A stretch of 64,000 bases of DNA from GWE2-42-39 sp942493345 (lineage in GTDB: Bacteria; Bacteroidota; Bacteroidia; Bacteroidales; Prolixibacteraceae), in assembly GCA_942493345.1 (NCBI GenBank), contig OW818695.1, positions 3,534,001 to 3,598,000 on the forward strand, read 5' to 3'. A model generated the notes under the pieces. It was not told the DNA's origin. It saw nothing but the letters and a program-made list of their open reading frames with translations, and ran no database searches. Positions 7,831 through 17,417 of this stretch are shown in pieces (position 1 is the stretch's first letter; the number at the start of each line of letters is the position of its first letter). Both the position numbers and the translations under genes were made by a program.

Positions 7831-10800
7831 TTATAAACTTATTTTTTCTCTGATAGTTAAAACCACAGGTCCGATCAAACCTGATTTGCGCAAGATATTT
7901 TCCGCATCCGGTGCATCAAACTTAGTGATGTTAGTTTTTGTTCGCCGTTTTTCAACAGGCAGTTTGCCATCGCCGATCAAGCGGTTGGGCCAAAGATTGG
8001 TAACTTCAACTTCCAGTTTGTTGTCGCCATTTTGCAAATAATCGGTTATATCCAATAGGTAGGGGGGCGCCCAGCATAAATTGAAACAATGCCCGTTTAA
8101 TTTGATAACTGCCATTTCGTGCAGGTTACCGAGATCCAGCATAATTTTCTTCCCTTTTATCTCTTCCTCTTTTATGTTGAATGATTTTTCGTATGTAGCC
8201 GATCCTGAGTAATATTTAATTCCTTCATCCTGAAACTCAGTCCACGATTTTAATTCGTCGAAAACAATTGTTTCCGGGCCGCCCCAATTCGGATCGAAAT
8301 GAACATTCCAGCTTCCTGAAAGGGGAATAGTATGGTCTTCTTTTTCAACTTTTATTGTATTTGTTTTTCCATTTGACCAGTGCAGTGTGTAGTTCCCGGG
8401 AACAGATGCAGTCATTCCCCATTTATCGGCTGACTTTTCAAATTCGAACAACGGCTTTTCTTTTGCTTCCATTCCGTTTCCCGGAAAAATTGGGTTGCCG
8501 TCTTTTTCAATTTTGACGATATGATTTTCGTCTTTATCTTCACTGAAAACGACAAAAACAGAACCTTCGGGAACCAAATGCAACGGGACAATGGTTTGCC
8601 CGTCTTCTTCACGATAGGTCAACGCCGGTTTTATCTCGCCGGTTTGCGGGTCCCATAATTGCGGAATTTTCCCGGTGATCCTGAATGTGAATTCGACCTG
8701 TTCAAAACGGTTGGGCAAATCGGTCAGGTAGTGGTATTCAAAATTGTTGATGCTTTTTTGGCCAAAACGGTTTACCACAAAATAAATATCCGATTGGTTT
8801 GTACTGCGGTGGATATAGTCAAGCGCTGTTTCTTTATCCGGGCTGCTGAATGCCAAATCGGGTTTTACACCCATTTCGCGCAGAACTTTATTTACGTCCT
8901 GTCCCCAAATTATCCGGCCTTTTCCATAACGATTTTCGGTAACGGTTTTGCCGTCGATATTTCCCCACAAACGGGTGGCGATATTGGTTAATTCAGAATC
9001 GGCTTGCAGGTAGTTTTTTAGTCCTGTGGCTTCTTTTGGGCGAGGGGCAATCACTGTCATCCCGGCTTTTACCAGTTCTTCCACTTTACGAAGTACTTCC
9101 AGGTCGATAGACTGCTCGGGGGCCAAAACCAGCAACCGATAGCTCATGCCATCGGGCAAAACAATTTTCCCGTCAGTAAACGAAAGTCGTTTCATGATTA
9201 CATCTTTCGAACATTTGTCCCAATCGTAGCCAAATTTCAGTTCCGGGTATTCTTCTTTCAGAAAAACAAAATTCGGGACATCGTCGCCATAATAATACAA
9301 CACATCGGCAACAAAAACTCCTTGCTGAAGTAAGTAGCTGCAGCGGTTCAGGTAGCTGATAAAATCTTTCGATTGTTCCCACCAGGTAACGTTTGGATTC
9401 AGGTGTGTACCAGCAAAATATTCATTGCCAGGCAATCCAAATTCCTTGGGCGATGAGGTAAATGTGTGCCAAACAATCCGGTTGACCCCTGAACAAAAAA
9501 TGCGGTCGATGTTGGATTTTAAGTCTTTCGGCGAACGTTCCCATTGCGGGCCAATACTGGTTGGGCCTTCGGCGGCAACGAATCGTTTCCCATTGGTATG
9601 TGCTACACAGGCGCTTTGTTTTACGGCTAGCCGGGCAGCATCAGATACACGGTGAGTGTTCGAACATGCCCAGAACTCGCCCTGCGGAAAATCGCTGATA
9701 GCCATCACTTTCAAGGCATCGACCGGGGCAGAATGGGGGCCGCCTGATTCGGGATGGATGCCCATGCCGTGCTTGTGGGCCAAATCGGCAAACAAACGGT
9801 AGTGGTTTTCAGCGACGCAATCGCCAACGGTTTTGCGGATATCGTGCAAAAAACGGTTCGACACATCCTGGCTTTCGACCACCCGTCCGGTCATAACAGG
9901 CAGGTATTTGTCGAGTTCGTAGCCACGAAATTTTTTAAATTCTTCAGGAAAACGGTTGGTCCAGTTCACCACGCCCATTTCCCAGCTGTCGGTTTGTAAA
10001 AATTTGATGCTGTTCCCTACAGCCTGTGCCGAATCGATCAGCGGCTGGATGACTGTTTGCCTGAATAGTTCAAAAGCATCGGGGTTCAGGTGGTCGAGCG
10101 ACAAACCTTCCCAACCGTCGCTGTTAGTCGAAGTGTGCGCCCCGGTGCAGGTCCAGCCGTAACGGATAATCAGCCAGTTGCCCACCGGCGCATTCCAGTT
10201 GAGTTTTTTGCCATTGAAGTGATCTGTCAAATCAATAATATCCTCTTTTTGAATGATGTCAGCAGCAACAGAATTGTCAAAACCTTCGCGTAATTCGTGC
10301 AATGGATAAATGCCCTGCCAGCCCATGGCCTGATTGAACGACTTTTTGCTCCAGTTGGTGATTGCCTCGTTTTTCACGGGCGAATTTTCAGAAGACAACG
10401 GGATGGCCTGTATCATCACATCCTTGTATTGTAGTTTGGTTTCGGGCTGTGGCAGTTCAATTTGAACTGTTTGCCCGCCTTTTAATTTGGTTTCGGTATA
10501 AACCAGCTTTTTTAGCGCCATCTCGGGGGTGATGGAAGGTGCTCCGGGGTTCCAGCCGCTTTGCGCATTCACGCTCAATTCAATGCCGATGCGGTCGGCT
10601 TCTTTTACTGCATGTTGATAAAGTTCCATCCACTCGGGACTCATAAAAACCGGGCCAGCAGCAGTTTTTCGGGCTATTTGGTAACTAGAGCTTCCCGCAT
10701 CGACAATCGACGCGCCACCGTATCCTTTGGCTTTCATTTCTTCCAGGTCGCGGGTAATCGATTCTTTGGTTGCCATGCTGTTGAGCCACCACCAGTAGCA

Positions 10801-10953
10801 TCGCAGGCGTGCTTCGGCAGGCGGGGTTTGGAAATTCGCTTTAATAATCTCTTTTTTTGTCGATTGGCTGGTGTTTAGAAGGTATTTGAGATTTTGAGAT
10901 TCAGCCCTCAGAATAGAGATTAATAGCAAAAGAGTGAGACAAAATTTAGACAT
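7831..10953 (-). CDS. Secreted alpha-L-rhamnosidase, GH106 family
   Basis: A 1040-residue enzyme. The open frame reaches 11148, but the ATG at 10953 gives a proper signal peptide (MSKFCLTLLLLISILRAES), so that start is chosen. RLRCYWWWLNSMATKESI and LEEMKAKGYGGASIVDAG near the N-terminus are the GH106 hallmark; the catalytic barrel follows with SGGPHSAPVDALKVMAI, and the C-terminus ends in a jelly-roll module (IMLDLGNLHEMAVIKLNGH, LEVEVTNLWPNRLIGDGKLP) used by such enzymes to close the active site. GH106 releases alpha-linked L-rhamnose by inversion. It lies 218 bp after the GH78 gene on the same strand; the two would act together on a rhamnose-bearing polymer or glycoside in the periplasm. 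Confidence 0.93.
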   Translation of the reverse strand: MSKFCLTLLLLISILRAESQNLKYLLNTSQSTKKEIIKANFQTPPAEARLRCYWWWLNSMATKESITRDLEEMKAKGYGGASIVDAGSSSYQIARKTAAGPVFMSPEWMELYQHAVKEADRIGIELSVNAQSGWNPGAPSITPEMALKKLVYTETKLKGGQTVQIELPQPETKLQYKDVMIQAIPLSSENSPVKNEAITNWSKKSFNQAMGWQGIYPLHELREGFDNSVAADIIQKEDIIDLTDHFNGKKLNWNAPVGNWLIIRYGWTCTGAHTSTNSDGWEGLSLDHLNPDAFELFRQTVIQPLIDSAQAVGNSIKFLQTDSWEMGVVNWTNRFPEEFKKFRGYELDKYLPVMTGRVVESQDVSNRFLHDIRKTVGDCVAENHYRLFADLAHKHGMGIHPESGGPHSAPVDALKVMAISDFPQGEFWACSNTHRVSDAARLAVKQSACVAHTNGKRFVAAEGPTSIGPQWERSPKDLKSNIDRIFCSGVNRIVWHTFTSSPKEFGLPGNEYFAGTHLNPNVTWWEQSKDFISYLNRCSYLLQQGVFVADVLYYYGDDVPNFVFLKEEYPELKFGYDWDKCSKDVIMKRLSFTDGKIVLPDGMSYRLLVLAPEQSIDLEVLRKVEELVKAGMTVIAPRPKEATGLKNYLQADSELTNIATRLWGNIDGKTVTENRYGKGRIIWGQDVNKVLREMGVKPDLAFSSPDKETALDYIHRSTNQSDIYFVVNRFGQKSINNFEYHYLTDLPNRFEQVEFTFRITGKIPQLWDPQTGEIKPALTYREEDGQTIVPLHLVPEGSVFVVFSEDKDENHIVKIEKDGNPIFPGNGMEAKEKPLFEFEKSADKWGMTASVPGNYTLHWSNGKTNTIKVEKEDHTIPLSGSWNVHFDPNWGGPETIVFDELKSWTEFQDEGIKYYSGSATYEKSFNIKEEEIKGKKIMLDLGNLHEMAVIKLNGHCFNLCWAPPYLLDITDYLQNGDNKLEVEVTNLWPNRLIGDGKLPVEKRRTKTNITKFDAPDAENILRKSGLIGPVVLTIREKISL

Positions 10954-11051
10954 ATTGTTCTTTTGTTGATATGATGTCTGTAATTTGAAAGTTTTAAATA
11001 TACAAAATGTGCAGTAAAAACAGGATCCACTTTGGAATATGGTTTTTTTTG

Positions 11052-11084
11052 AAAAGAGGGAACATCTTCCCTGGTGTTCCCTCT
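11052..11084 (-). terminator. Hairpin between the two rhamnosidase genes
   Basis: GAGGGAACA (11056-11064) pairs with TGTTCCCTC (11075-11083). On the minus strand the hairpin is followed by TTTT and then C and eight A, so it is a weak terminator or an intercistronic processing or stabilising stem after the GH78 gene. Confidence 0.55.
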
Positions 11085-11171
11085 TGCAAAACTGTTTGTC
11101 CGAAAGAATACAGCGTTTTTGTTCTTTGTTCGGAAGGGCTTTCATCATTAAATTCAGAACAAGTAATCAGT

Positions 11172-13913
11172 CTAATTCGCTTCAAAATTATATTTTCCGC
11201 TTTCAACGGTGAATATAGCGTAGGCATCTTCCATTTTTTCGAATTTTACCCCTTTTGATTTTTCGATGGCAAGTCCGCTTTCTTTTACATCTTCCGCTTT
11301 TTTTGCAGGAACATAAACACTTGCATAACTGCCCACCGGAACGGTTACATCCATCACAAATCGTTCGTTTTCCTTTTTCCAACTAATACCCGCTTCGCCG
11401 AAAGGAGTTTGATTTGAATAGGTGACAAATTTTATTTCGCCAACTGGTTGAGGCCGAAAAATGATGTGGCGGTATCCAGGCTTTTTGGGGTCGGTATCCA
11501 TACCCGCCAGTTTTCGGTAAAACCAGTTAATGCCGCCCCCAAACATTGGGTGGTTGTGCGAACCTTCTTCATTCCATTGTTCACGGGTTGTGGTCGATCC
11601 CAGTTCGATCCAGTGTCCGTAACCCGGTTCGTCTTTTTTGTTCATGGCTTCGTATGCCAAATCCTGCATGCCATTTTCGGCAAGCACCTCGAAAAAGAAT
11701 TGTGTCCCGAAAATCCCGGTGTCCAGATGTCCTCCATTGGCTTTTATGTCGGATTTTAAAGATGAAATGACTTTCTCGTATTGTTGAGCAGGAATGCCCA
11801 TTTTTAGTGCAAAAATATTTCCGCCTGCTTTTCCGTAGCTGCCATTCTTTTCATCATAAAACCGTTTGTAAAAAGCCTGTCTCGTATTTTCTGCAAGAGT
11901 TGCATATTGTTTCGCCTCTTCGTGCTTATTTAAAATTTTTGCCGTTTTTGAGGTAATATCGGCACAACGCCATAAATAAAACGTATGAACCATGTCGTCG
12001 GGAGGTAAAGCTCCGGGAGTAACCCATTCTCCCAGGTTAAACCATTTTAATGGTTTGCCATTTTGCCCGGGCACTTGCGAAAACATAATGCCGTCATCAT
12101 CAACCCATTTTTGCATGTAACGGAGGTATTCTTTCATGCCTTCGTAATTATTTTTGAGCATATCCGAAGCGCCGTAATGCAAATAAAATTCCCATGGCAT
12201 TATGCAAATGGCAGCGCCCCATGCCACGCCTCCGCCGCAGCCGGGTTGCCAGGGCGCCCCGTTTGGTACATAACCAGTCTCAATATTTTGGGCTTCGAAT
12301 ATGTCCGAAATCCATTTCTGATAAAACGATTGTGCATCGAAATTATGCATTACCGTTACACAAGCAACCTGCCCATCGCCGGTATAGGCCGAACGTTCGC
12401 GGTGTGGGCAATCGCTGGCAATACCACCATGCATATTGTCGAGCTGACTGCGTTTCCATATTTTATTGATGTCGTTGAAAAGCTGGTTGGAGGTTTCGAA
12501 ACGGGCTGTTTCCTGAATATCGGTATTTACGGCTTCTGCAATAAGGTGTTCAGGTTTTAGTTCGCCGGGCCAATTGCTAATTTCTATTCCGCTAAAAACA
12601 AACCAGTTGAAGCGTGGTGCATACGATTCGGGCCCATTTCCCCTGAAAATATATGAGTTGTTGCCTGAATACTGATTTGCATTGAATTTAATGTCAATTT
12701 TATGTCCGGCTGGTCCTTCAATGTTATTGAAGCGAACCCATCCTGAAATCTCAACACCAAAATCAATCAAGTACTTTCCATCATCTGTTTTTATAATTTT
12801 TACAGGTGGAATGCGTTTGGTAACCCGGTCGGGTAGAGAAGTTTGCGCTACCAATTTGCCTTCAGGCGCTTTTCTTAATGCCGCAAATTTCCATGCCGAA
12901 TCATCGAATCCGGGCGAGCACCAACCGTCTTGTTCCATTCGGGCATCATAAGTTTCACCGTAATAAACCATGTCCATCAGGATCGGACTTTTGTAGGCTT
13001 TCCAACTTTGATCACTTCGGATCAATGTTTCGGTGCCATCGGTATAGGTAATGTGGATTTGTCCCAAAAACCTTGGCGAACCGTACGCTTCGGCCCAGTG
13101 TTTCGATGGGTTGTAAAATCCGTTTCCCAAAATACTTCCAACAACATTTTCGCCCTGTTTTAATTGATTTTTAATATCGTATGCCAGGTACATTACTTTA
13201 TATTTTCTGAAATTGTCTTCTACCGAAATGTAGGCATCTTTTAAGCCGGGGCGCTTTCCGTAGTTGGTCTGGTTTGGTACCAAAACATCTTCGCTTATCC
13301 TTTTCCCATTTACGTAAAATTCGAAATAGCCCAATCCGGTTACATAAGCCACAGCACGTTTAATTTTTTTGTCGATCGAAAATCCTTTACGGAGCAAAGG
13401 GGCAGGAGGTGGAAAATTGACCAGCTGGGCTGTCGGTCCTCCCGGTGGTTTCGGAAGCGCTTCTTCTCCTTGCCAGGGGGCGCCAATCCATTCGGCTTCC
13501 CATTCATTCTGATTTAAAATACCCATCTGCCACATGGCTGGTTCACTCCATTTCGATTCCTTGTTGTTTTTATCCCAAACACGTACCTGCCACCAGCATT
13601 CCTGCCGTGAAACTAACTCTTTGCCTTGGTATTCTATCCGTGTTGATTGTTCTGAAATTATTTTTTTGCTATCCCATAAATCAGCGTTTGGTAGTTTATC
13701 TTTTGAACTGGCTACACGAATTTGATATGCCGTTTGCTTCTGTCCGCGTTCGTTTTTGTTTGCCCTGTTAATCCATGCAAGGCGCGGGTTCTGCACATCG
13801 ACTACAGCTGAATTTTGTAGATATTCGCAGGTAAATTGGGTGGGTGTAATTTGTGCGTAGGCAGTAACAAAAAAGAAACTGGCAACAAGAAAAAAGAGGA
13901 CTTTGGTTTGCAT
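11172..13913 (-). CDS. Secreted alpha-L-rhamnosidase, GH78 family
   Basis: A 913-residue enzyme. The frame extends to 13970 but ATG at 13913 gives the signal peptide MQTKVLFFLVASFFFVTAYAQ, so that start is used. Domain order matches GH78: N-terminal fibronectin-like module (FTCEYLQNSAVVDVQNPRLAW), beta-sandwich with AYVTGLGYFEFYVNGKRISE, and the alpha/alpha barrel with ASDCPHRERSAYTGDGQ, which holds the general acid, then LGEWVTPG and HPMFGGGINWFYRKLAGM, and a C-terminal sandwich. It hydrolyses terminal alpha-L-rhamnosides. Expressed from the promoter at 13968, upstream of the GH106 gene. Confidence 0.94.
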   Translation of the reverse strand: MQTKVLFFLVASFFFVTAYAQITPTQFTCEYLQNSAVVDVQNPRLAWINRANKNERGQKQTAYQIRVASSKDKLPNADLWDSKKIISEQSTRIEYQGKELVSRQECWWQVRVWDKNNKESKWSEPAMWQMGILNQNEWEAEWIGAPWQGEEALPKPPGGPTAQLVNFPPPAPLLRKGFSIDKKIKRAVAYVTGLGYFEFYVNGKRISEDVLVPNQTNYGKRPGLKDAYISVEDNFRKYKVMYLAYDIKNQLKQGENVVGSILGNGFYNPSKHWAEAYGSPRFLGQIHITYTDGTETLIRSDQSWKAYKSPILMDMVYYGETYDARMEQDGWCSPGFDDSAWKFAALRKAPEGKLVAQTSLPDRVTKRIPPVKIIKTDDGKYLIDFGVEISGWVRFNNIEGPAGHKIDIKFNANQYSGNNSYIFRGNGPESYAPRFNWFVFSGIEISNWPGELKPEHLIAEAVNTDIQETARFETSNQLFNDINKIWKRSQLDNMHGGIASDCPHRERSAYTGDGQVACVTVMHNFDAQSFYQKWISDIFEAQNIETGYVPNGAPWQPGCGGGVAWGAAICIMPWEFYLHYGASDMLKNNYEGMKEYLRYMQKWVDDDGIMFSQVPGQNGKPLKWFNLGEWVTPGALPPDDMVHTFYLWRCADITSKTAKILNKHEEAKQYATLAENTRQAFYKRFYDEKNGSYGKAGGNIFALKMGIPAQQYEKVISSLKSDIKANGGHLDTGIFGTQFFFEVLAENGMQDLAYEAMNKKDEPGYGHWIELGSTTTREQWNEEGSHNHPMFGGGINWFYRKLAGMDTDPKKPGYRHIIFRPQPVGEIKFVTYSNQTPFGEAGISWKKENERFVMDVTVPVGSYASVYVPAKKAEDVKESGLAIEKSKGVKFEKMEDAYAIFTVESGKYNFEAN

Positions 13914-13967
13914 AATTGGTCGGTTAATTTTGATTTGGTTTTTGATTTTTTTCAAAAGACGAAAATA

Positions 13968-13975
13968 CAAAATTA
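13968..13975 (-). promoter_or_regulatory. -7 box of the GH78 gene
   Basis: On the minus strand TAATTTTG fits the Bacteroidota TAnnTTTG box and lies 54 bp before the ATG at 13913. The remainder of the divergent 13976-14298 region is AT-rich and shows nothing else I can name. Confidence 0.5.
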
Positions 13976-14298
13976 TTGTTTTTTAATGCGTTACCTTTTT
14001 CTGAATTCGTTGTTTATGTTTATTGTTGAAAAAAAGAAAAAGTTTCGCTAATTCGGATTTATCATTCGAATATTTGCCTGACTTTTTATGTGTAATTATT
14101 CTAAATTTTATCCAGTACTCATTTCTTTATATGAATTTAAGTCCAAATTGCATAACTTGCTATTCGTAATTTTTTCACGTTGAACAAAAAAGCAGTGTGA
14201 ATAAAGACGGGGAAATGTGTAATTGGCAAAGATCTGCTATAACGGAAATAATATACAATACTGCTGCCTTCGGTTGACATCATTCCAGAGTTATAAGA

Positions 14299-14306
14299 TA
14301 AATTTG
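14299..14306 (+). promoter_or_regulatory. -7 box almost touching a start codon
   Basis: TAAATTTG, a perfect TAnnTTTG match, ends only 5 nt before ATG 14312. The expected transcription start is then at or next to the start codon, giving a leaderless or near-leaderless mRNA. Confidence 0.55.
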
Positions 14307-14311
14307 ATACG

Positions 14312-17053
14312 ATGCATAAAATTTTTTATACTCCTTTGAAGAAGCTCATCCTGATTATTGTTCTGACAACTTCGTTTTTCGTTTTTTTTGCTTGTCCTTC
14401 CAGGTCACAACTCAATACCATCTATTCACATGCGTCCCTGGCCGAGAAAATTTATTTGCAATTGGATGGTTCCGTTTATACAACCGATAAAGTCATTTGG
14501 TTTAAAACCCTTGTTACGAATGCTGTCGACCATGCCCCGACAACACGAAGCGGGGTATTGTATGTGGAACTGATCGGTCCGGATGAAAAGATAATTGAAA
14601 AGAAGTTGATAAAGTTGGAAAATGGCATTGGGGATGGTTTTTTTGAATTGAATAAAAATTATCCCGAAGGTCTTTATCTAATCAGGGCATACACCGAATG
14701 GAACAAAAATTTCGATACCGATTTTTTCTTTAAAGAATACATCCATGTTTTTGCTCTTTCATCGAAAGAAAAAGCAGAACCAATACGCAATATTACGTTG
14801 GTCGAACAGCAGAATAATGAACGTCGGTTGAATGCGTATTTTAATCCTCTCGCAATCGACAGCCTTCAAAAAAAAGAACTCAACCTTATAATAACCCTTG
14901 ACGATAAAAAAGACACTTTGTCTGTCAAAAGGAACAATAATGGCGACTATCTGCTCGATTATGCTATTCCCGATGGATCTCAGGTTATTACATTACAGAT
15001 ACAAACGAAAAACCTTTTTAGTTATTCGAAAACCATTGCCGTGGATGAAAATCATCTCGATTTGCAATTTTTCCCAGAAAGTGGAGAATTGGTGCATGGA
15101 ATAATGAGCAAGGTCGGGTTCAAGGCATTGGATTATAGTGGAAAAGGGAAAAGTATAGAGGGGCAGATAGTGAATGGGGCAGGGGAGGTAATTACCGCAT
15201 TTAAAAGCAATTCGTTAGGTATGGGCAGTTTTTACATACCGAAAGCCGACAGCGCTGCGACTTACTTCGCCAGTATAAAATCACAATCAGAAGAAGGATT
15301 GTCGGCCAAGTACCCTTTGCCGAAGGTTGCTTCCGTTGGTAATGTGCTGTCTGTAACAAAAAGAGGGGATCAAATGCGTATAATAGCCGTATCAAACTAT
15401 CTGAAAAATGATAGTGTTTCCATTCGGATTTCCTGCAGGGGATTAGCTTATTATGATATAAAAGGACTTTTGAAGGAAGGGGTAATTGTGTTTTTCCTGC
15501 CGGCGAATAAATTTCCTGCCGGCATTATCGCCTTTACCATGATGGATGGCGCAATGCATCCTGTAGCGGAACGGCTTTATTTCAACGAACGACCGGAAAC
15601 CCGGGTGAATATTGTACTCTCTACGGATAAAGATTCATACATACAACGCGAATTGACAAAGCTGGATATTGAAACTACAAATAATCGAGGGGAGGCAGTA
15701 ATTTCTAATCTGTCGTTACTGGTATTGAATAAAGAGCAACTGGGACAGAACCAGAGTATGCGCCAGAACATATTGTCCTATTTTCTGCTGAGTTCTGAAT
15801 TGAAAGGTACGATCGAAAACCCCGGATTTTATTTCAGAAATGATGACAGTTATAACGATTTGGATGCATTGCTAATTACTCAGGGCTGGCGAAAGTACCA
15901 TTATGCCAAACCAGCAGACAAGATACTGTTTCAACCTGAGCCTACACTTACTGTATCAGGTTCTGTGAGTGGAGTAATTTTTCAGAAAACGAAAAAAGGG
16001 GTTGAATTGACCATGATGACTTTTGGAAACAACCGGTCAATCCAGACACAGCATACCGACAGTCTGGGTCGGTTTAATTTCAATATAGATGACGAATACG
16101 GACAAAATCTGAATGTGCTGATTCAAAGTGCCAATAAATCAGGAAAAAATAGAGATTATACCATTGAATTAGACAAAAAAGAATCTCCTGCTGTTTCGTT
16201 CGATCATACTAGGTCGGTAGAACGGGTCGATAGCGTTGCACGTGCGCTTGTCGAAAAAAATATTGAGCGCAAAAAACTGGATGATGCTTTTCCCATATCG
16301 GCAGGCAATATTCTTTTGGATGAAGTGGTTGTGGAAGGGTACAGAATGACTCCCGAACGAAAGAAGGTAATGGAATTGTACGGCGAGCCGGATGAGGTAA
16401 TTGAAGGAAAAGCCATAGAGGAAAAAGAAGAAAAATGGTCGTATGGTTTGTATAGCGTCCTTTTATTCAATTTCCCGGATAAGGTAATCGTAAAAAGAGA
16501 CAGTGTTGGTGTTTTATATGCAAAGGTGAACTATTCGGAGATGACGCTTGTTGTGATCGATGGCATTCCTGTCATGGATTATGAATATCCCCTTATTCCG
16601 AATATTCCACCCAGCGAAGTCAGTAGTTTTGAGATTATTGAGGGAGCAAAAAATTTTTCAGAACTCTACATGGAAGCATTTCCTGATGCCGATCCAAGGT
16701 CAGTACCAGCCTGGGGTGATGTTATTGCTATCTATACCCATGGACGAAAGGGAATTTACGGAGTAAGGCAACCTGTCGGCATCGCGAAGGCAGCTGTTCC
16801 TGTATTTTCAACACCCCGTGAATTTTATACGCCAAAATACGGAAACCTTCAACCAATAGACTGGTTTAAACCAGATCTGCGCGCGCTAATATACTGGCAG
16901 CCTAAAATCATGACCGACAGCCTGGGCCGGGCTTCTTCTGCTTTTTACAACGCGGACGTCATGGGAGAAATGCAGGTGGTGGTAGAAGCCATTTCTGATA
17001 AAGGTGAAATAGGCTATCATGAAATTTTCTACGACGTGAAGAAAAAAGAATAA
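14312..17053 (+). CDS. MG2 (macroglobulin-like) / TonB-plug-like envelope protein
   Basis: A 913-residue exported protein with a long hydrophobic signal (residues 10-32). The first part, AEKIYLQLDGSVYTTDKVIW through YPEGLYLIRAYTEW, is the MG2-type sandwich of alpha-2-macroglobulin relatives. A carboxypeptidase-like module follows. Around residue 670 LDEVVVEGYRMTPERKK introduces a plug-like domain (VVIDGIPVMDYEYPLIPNIP, then PPSEVSSFEIIEGA), as in TonB receptor plugs, but there is no barrel after it; the C-terminus (PDLRALIYWQPKIMTDSLGR, FYNADVMGEMQVVVEAISDKG) is again macroglobulin-like. This architecture is common but functionally unassigned in Bacteroidota. Transcribed alone; no terminator evident behind it. 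Confidence 0.65.
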   Translation: MHKIFYTPLKKLILIIVLTTSFFVFFACPSRSQLNTIYSHASLAEKIYLQLDGSVYTTDKVIWFKTLVTNAVDHAPTTRSGVLYVELIGPDEKIIEKKLIKLENGIGDGFFELNKNYPEGLYLIRAYTEWNKNFDTDFFFKEYIHVFALSSKEKAEPIRNITLVEQQNNERRLNAYFNPLAIDSLQKKELNLIITLDDKKDTLSVKRNNNGDYLLDYAIPDGSQVITLQIQTKNLFSYSKTIAVDENHLDLQFFPESGELVHGIMSKVGFKALDYSGKGKSIEGQIVNGAGEVITAFKSNSLGMGSFYIPKADSAATYFASIKSQSEEGLSAKYPLPKVASVGNVLSVTKRGDQMRIIAVSNYLKNDSVSIRISCRGLAYYDIKGLLKEGVIVFFLPANKFPAGIIAFTMMDGAMHPVAERLYFNERPETRVNIVLSTDKDSYIQRELTKLDIETTNNRGEAVISNLSLLVLNKEQLGQNQSMRQNILSYFLLSSELKGTIENPGFYFRNDDSYNDLDALLITQGWRKYHYAKPADKILFQPEPTLTVSGSVSGVIFQKTKKGVELTMMTFGNNRSIQTQHTDSLGRFNFNIDDEYGQNLNVLIQSANKSGKNRDYTIELDKKESPAVSFDHTRSVERVDSVARALVEKNIERKKLDDAFPISAGNILLDEVVVEGYRMTPERKKVMELYGEPDEVIEGKAIEEKEEKWSYGLYSVLLFNFPDKVIVKRDSVGVLYAKVNYSEMTLVVIDGIPVMDYEYPLIPNIPPSEVSSFEIIEGAKNFSELYMEAFPDADPRSVPAWGDVIAIYTHGRKGIYGVRQPVGIAKAAVPVFSTPREFYTPKYGNLQPIDWFKPDLRALIYWQPKIMTDSLGRASSAFYNADVMGEMQVVVEAISDKGEIGYHEIFYDVKKKE

Positions 17054-17200
17054 GCGAAATATGGGGTAGTTTCTTGCCCTATATCTTGGATTTTTAATTT
17101 GAATCCCATACATTTGAATTACAACTTTTTCCACTTTGAACGGATAAAAATACAGGCAATTTATTGATAGTAAAGAAATATTGAATTTGTACGCATAAAG

Positions 17201-17402
17201 GTTGTCAAAAGCCGGGCATCAATAAGTGAGTATAACTATTTGTTTTAGTGGTTATAATGAAACAGGAAAAACAAAATAAGAAATAAGGAATTCGGTTGCA
17301 TGCGCATTTGTGATATCTCTATATTCCTCATTTTTGTTCGTTGTTCGATATTTAGAAATGAAGAGGAATCAATAAAAGTAGTTTCAACTTTAAACAAGTT
17401 CA
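17201..17402 (+). repeat. 200-bp dispersed repeat, copy A
   Basis: Runs from GTTGTCAAAAG to CAAGTTCA and has a diverged copy in opposite orientation at 34750-34948, by eye about 80 percent identical with small gaps. Conserved blocks include TATTTGTTTTAGTGG, ATAATGAAACA, TTCGGTTGCA, GCGCATTTGT, ATATTCCTCATTT and TTCGATATTTAG. It stops 15 bp before the ATG at 17418, so it forms the upstream region of that gene. No reading frame is conserved between the copies. The rest of the gap (17054-17200) holds nothing I recognise. Confidence 0.85.
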
Positions 17403-17417
17403 TAAAATAAAAATCAC

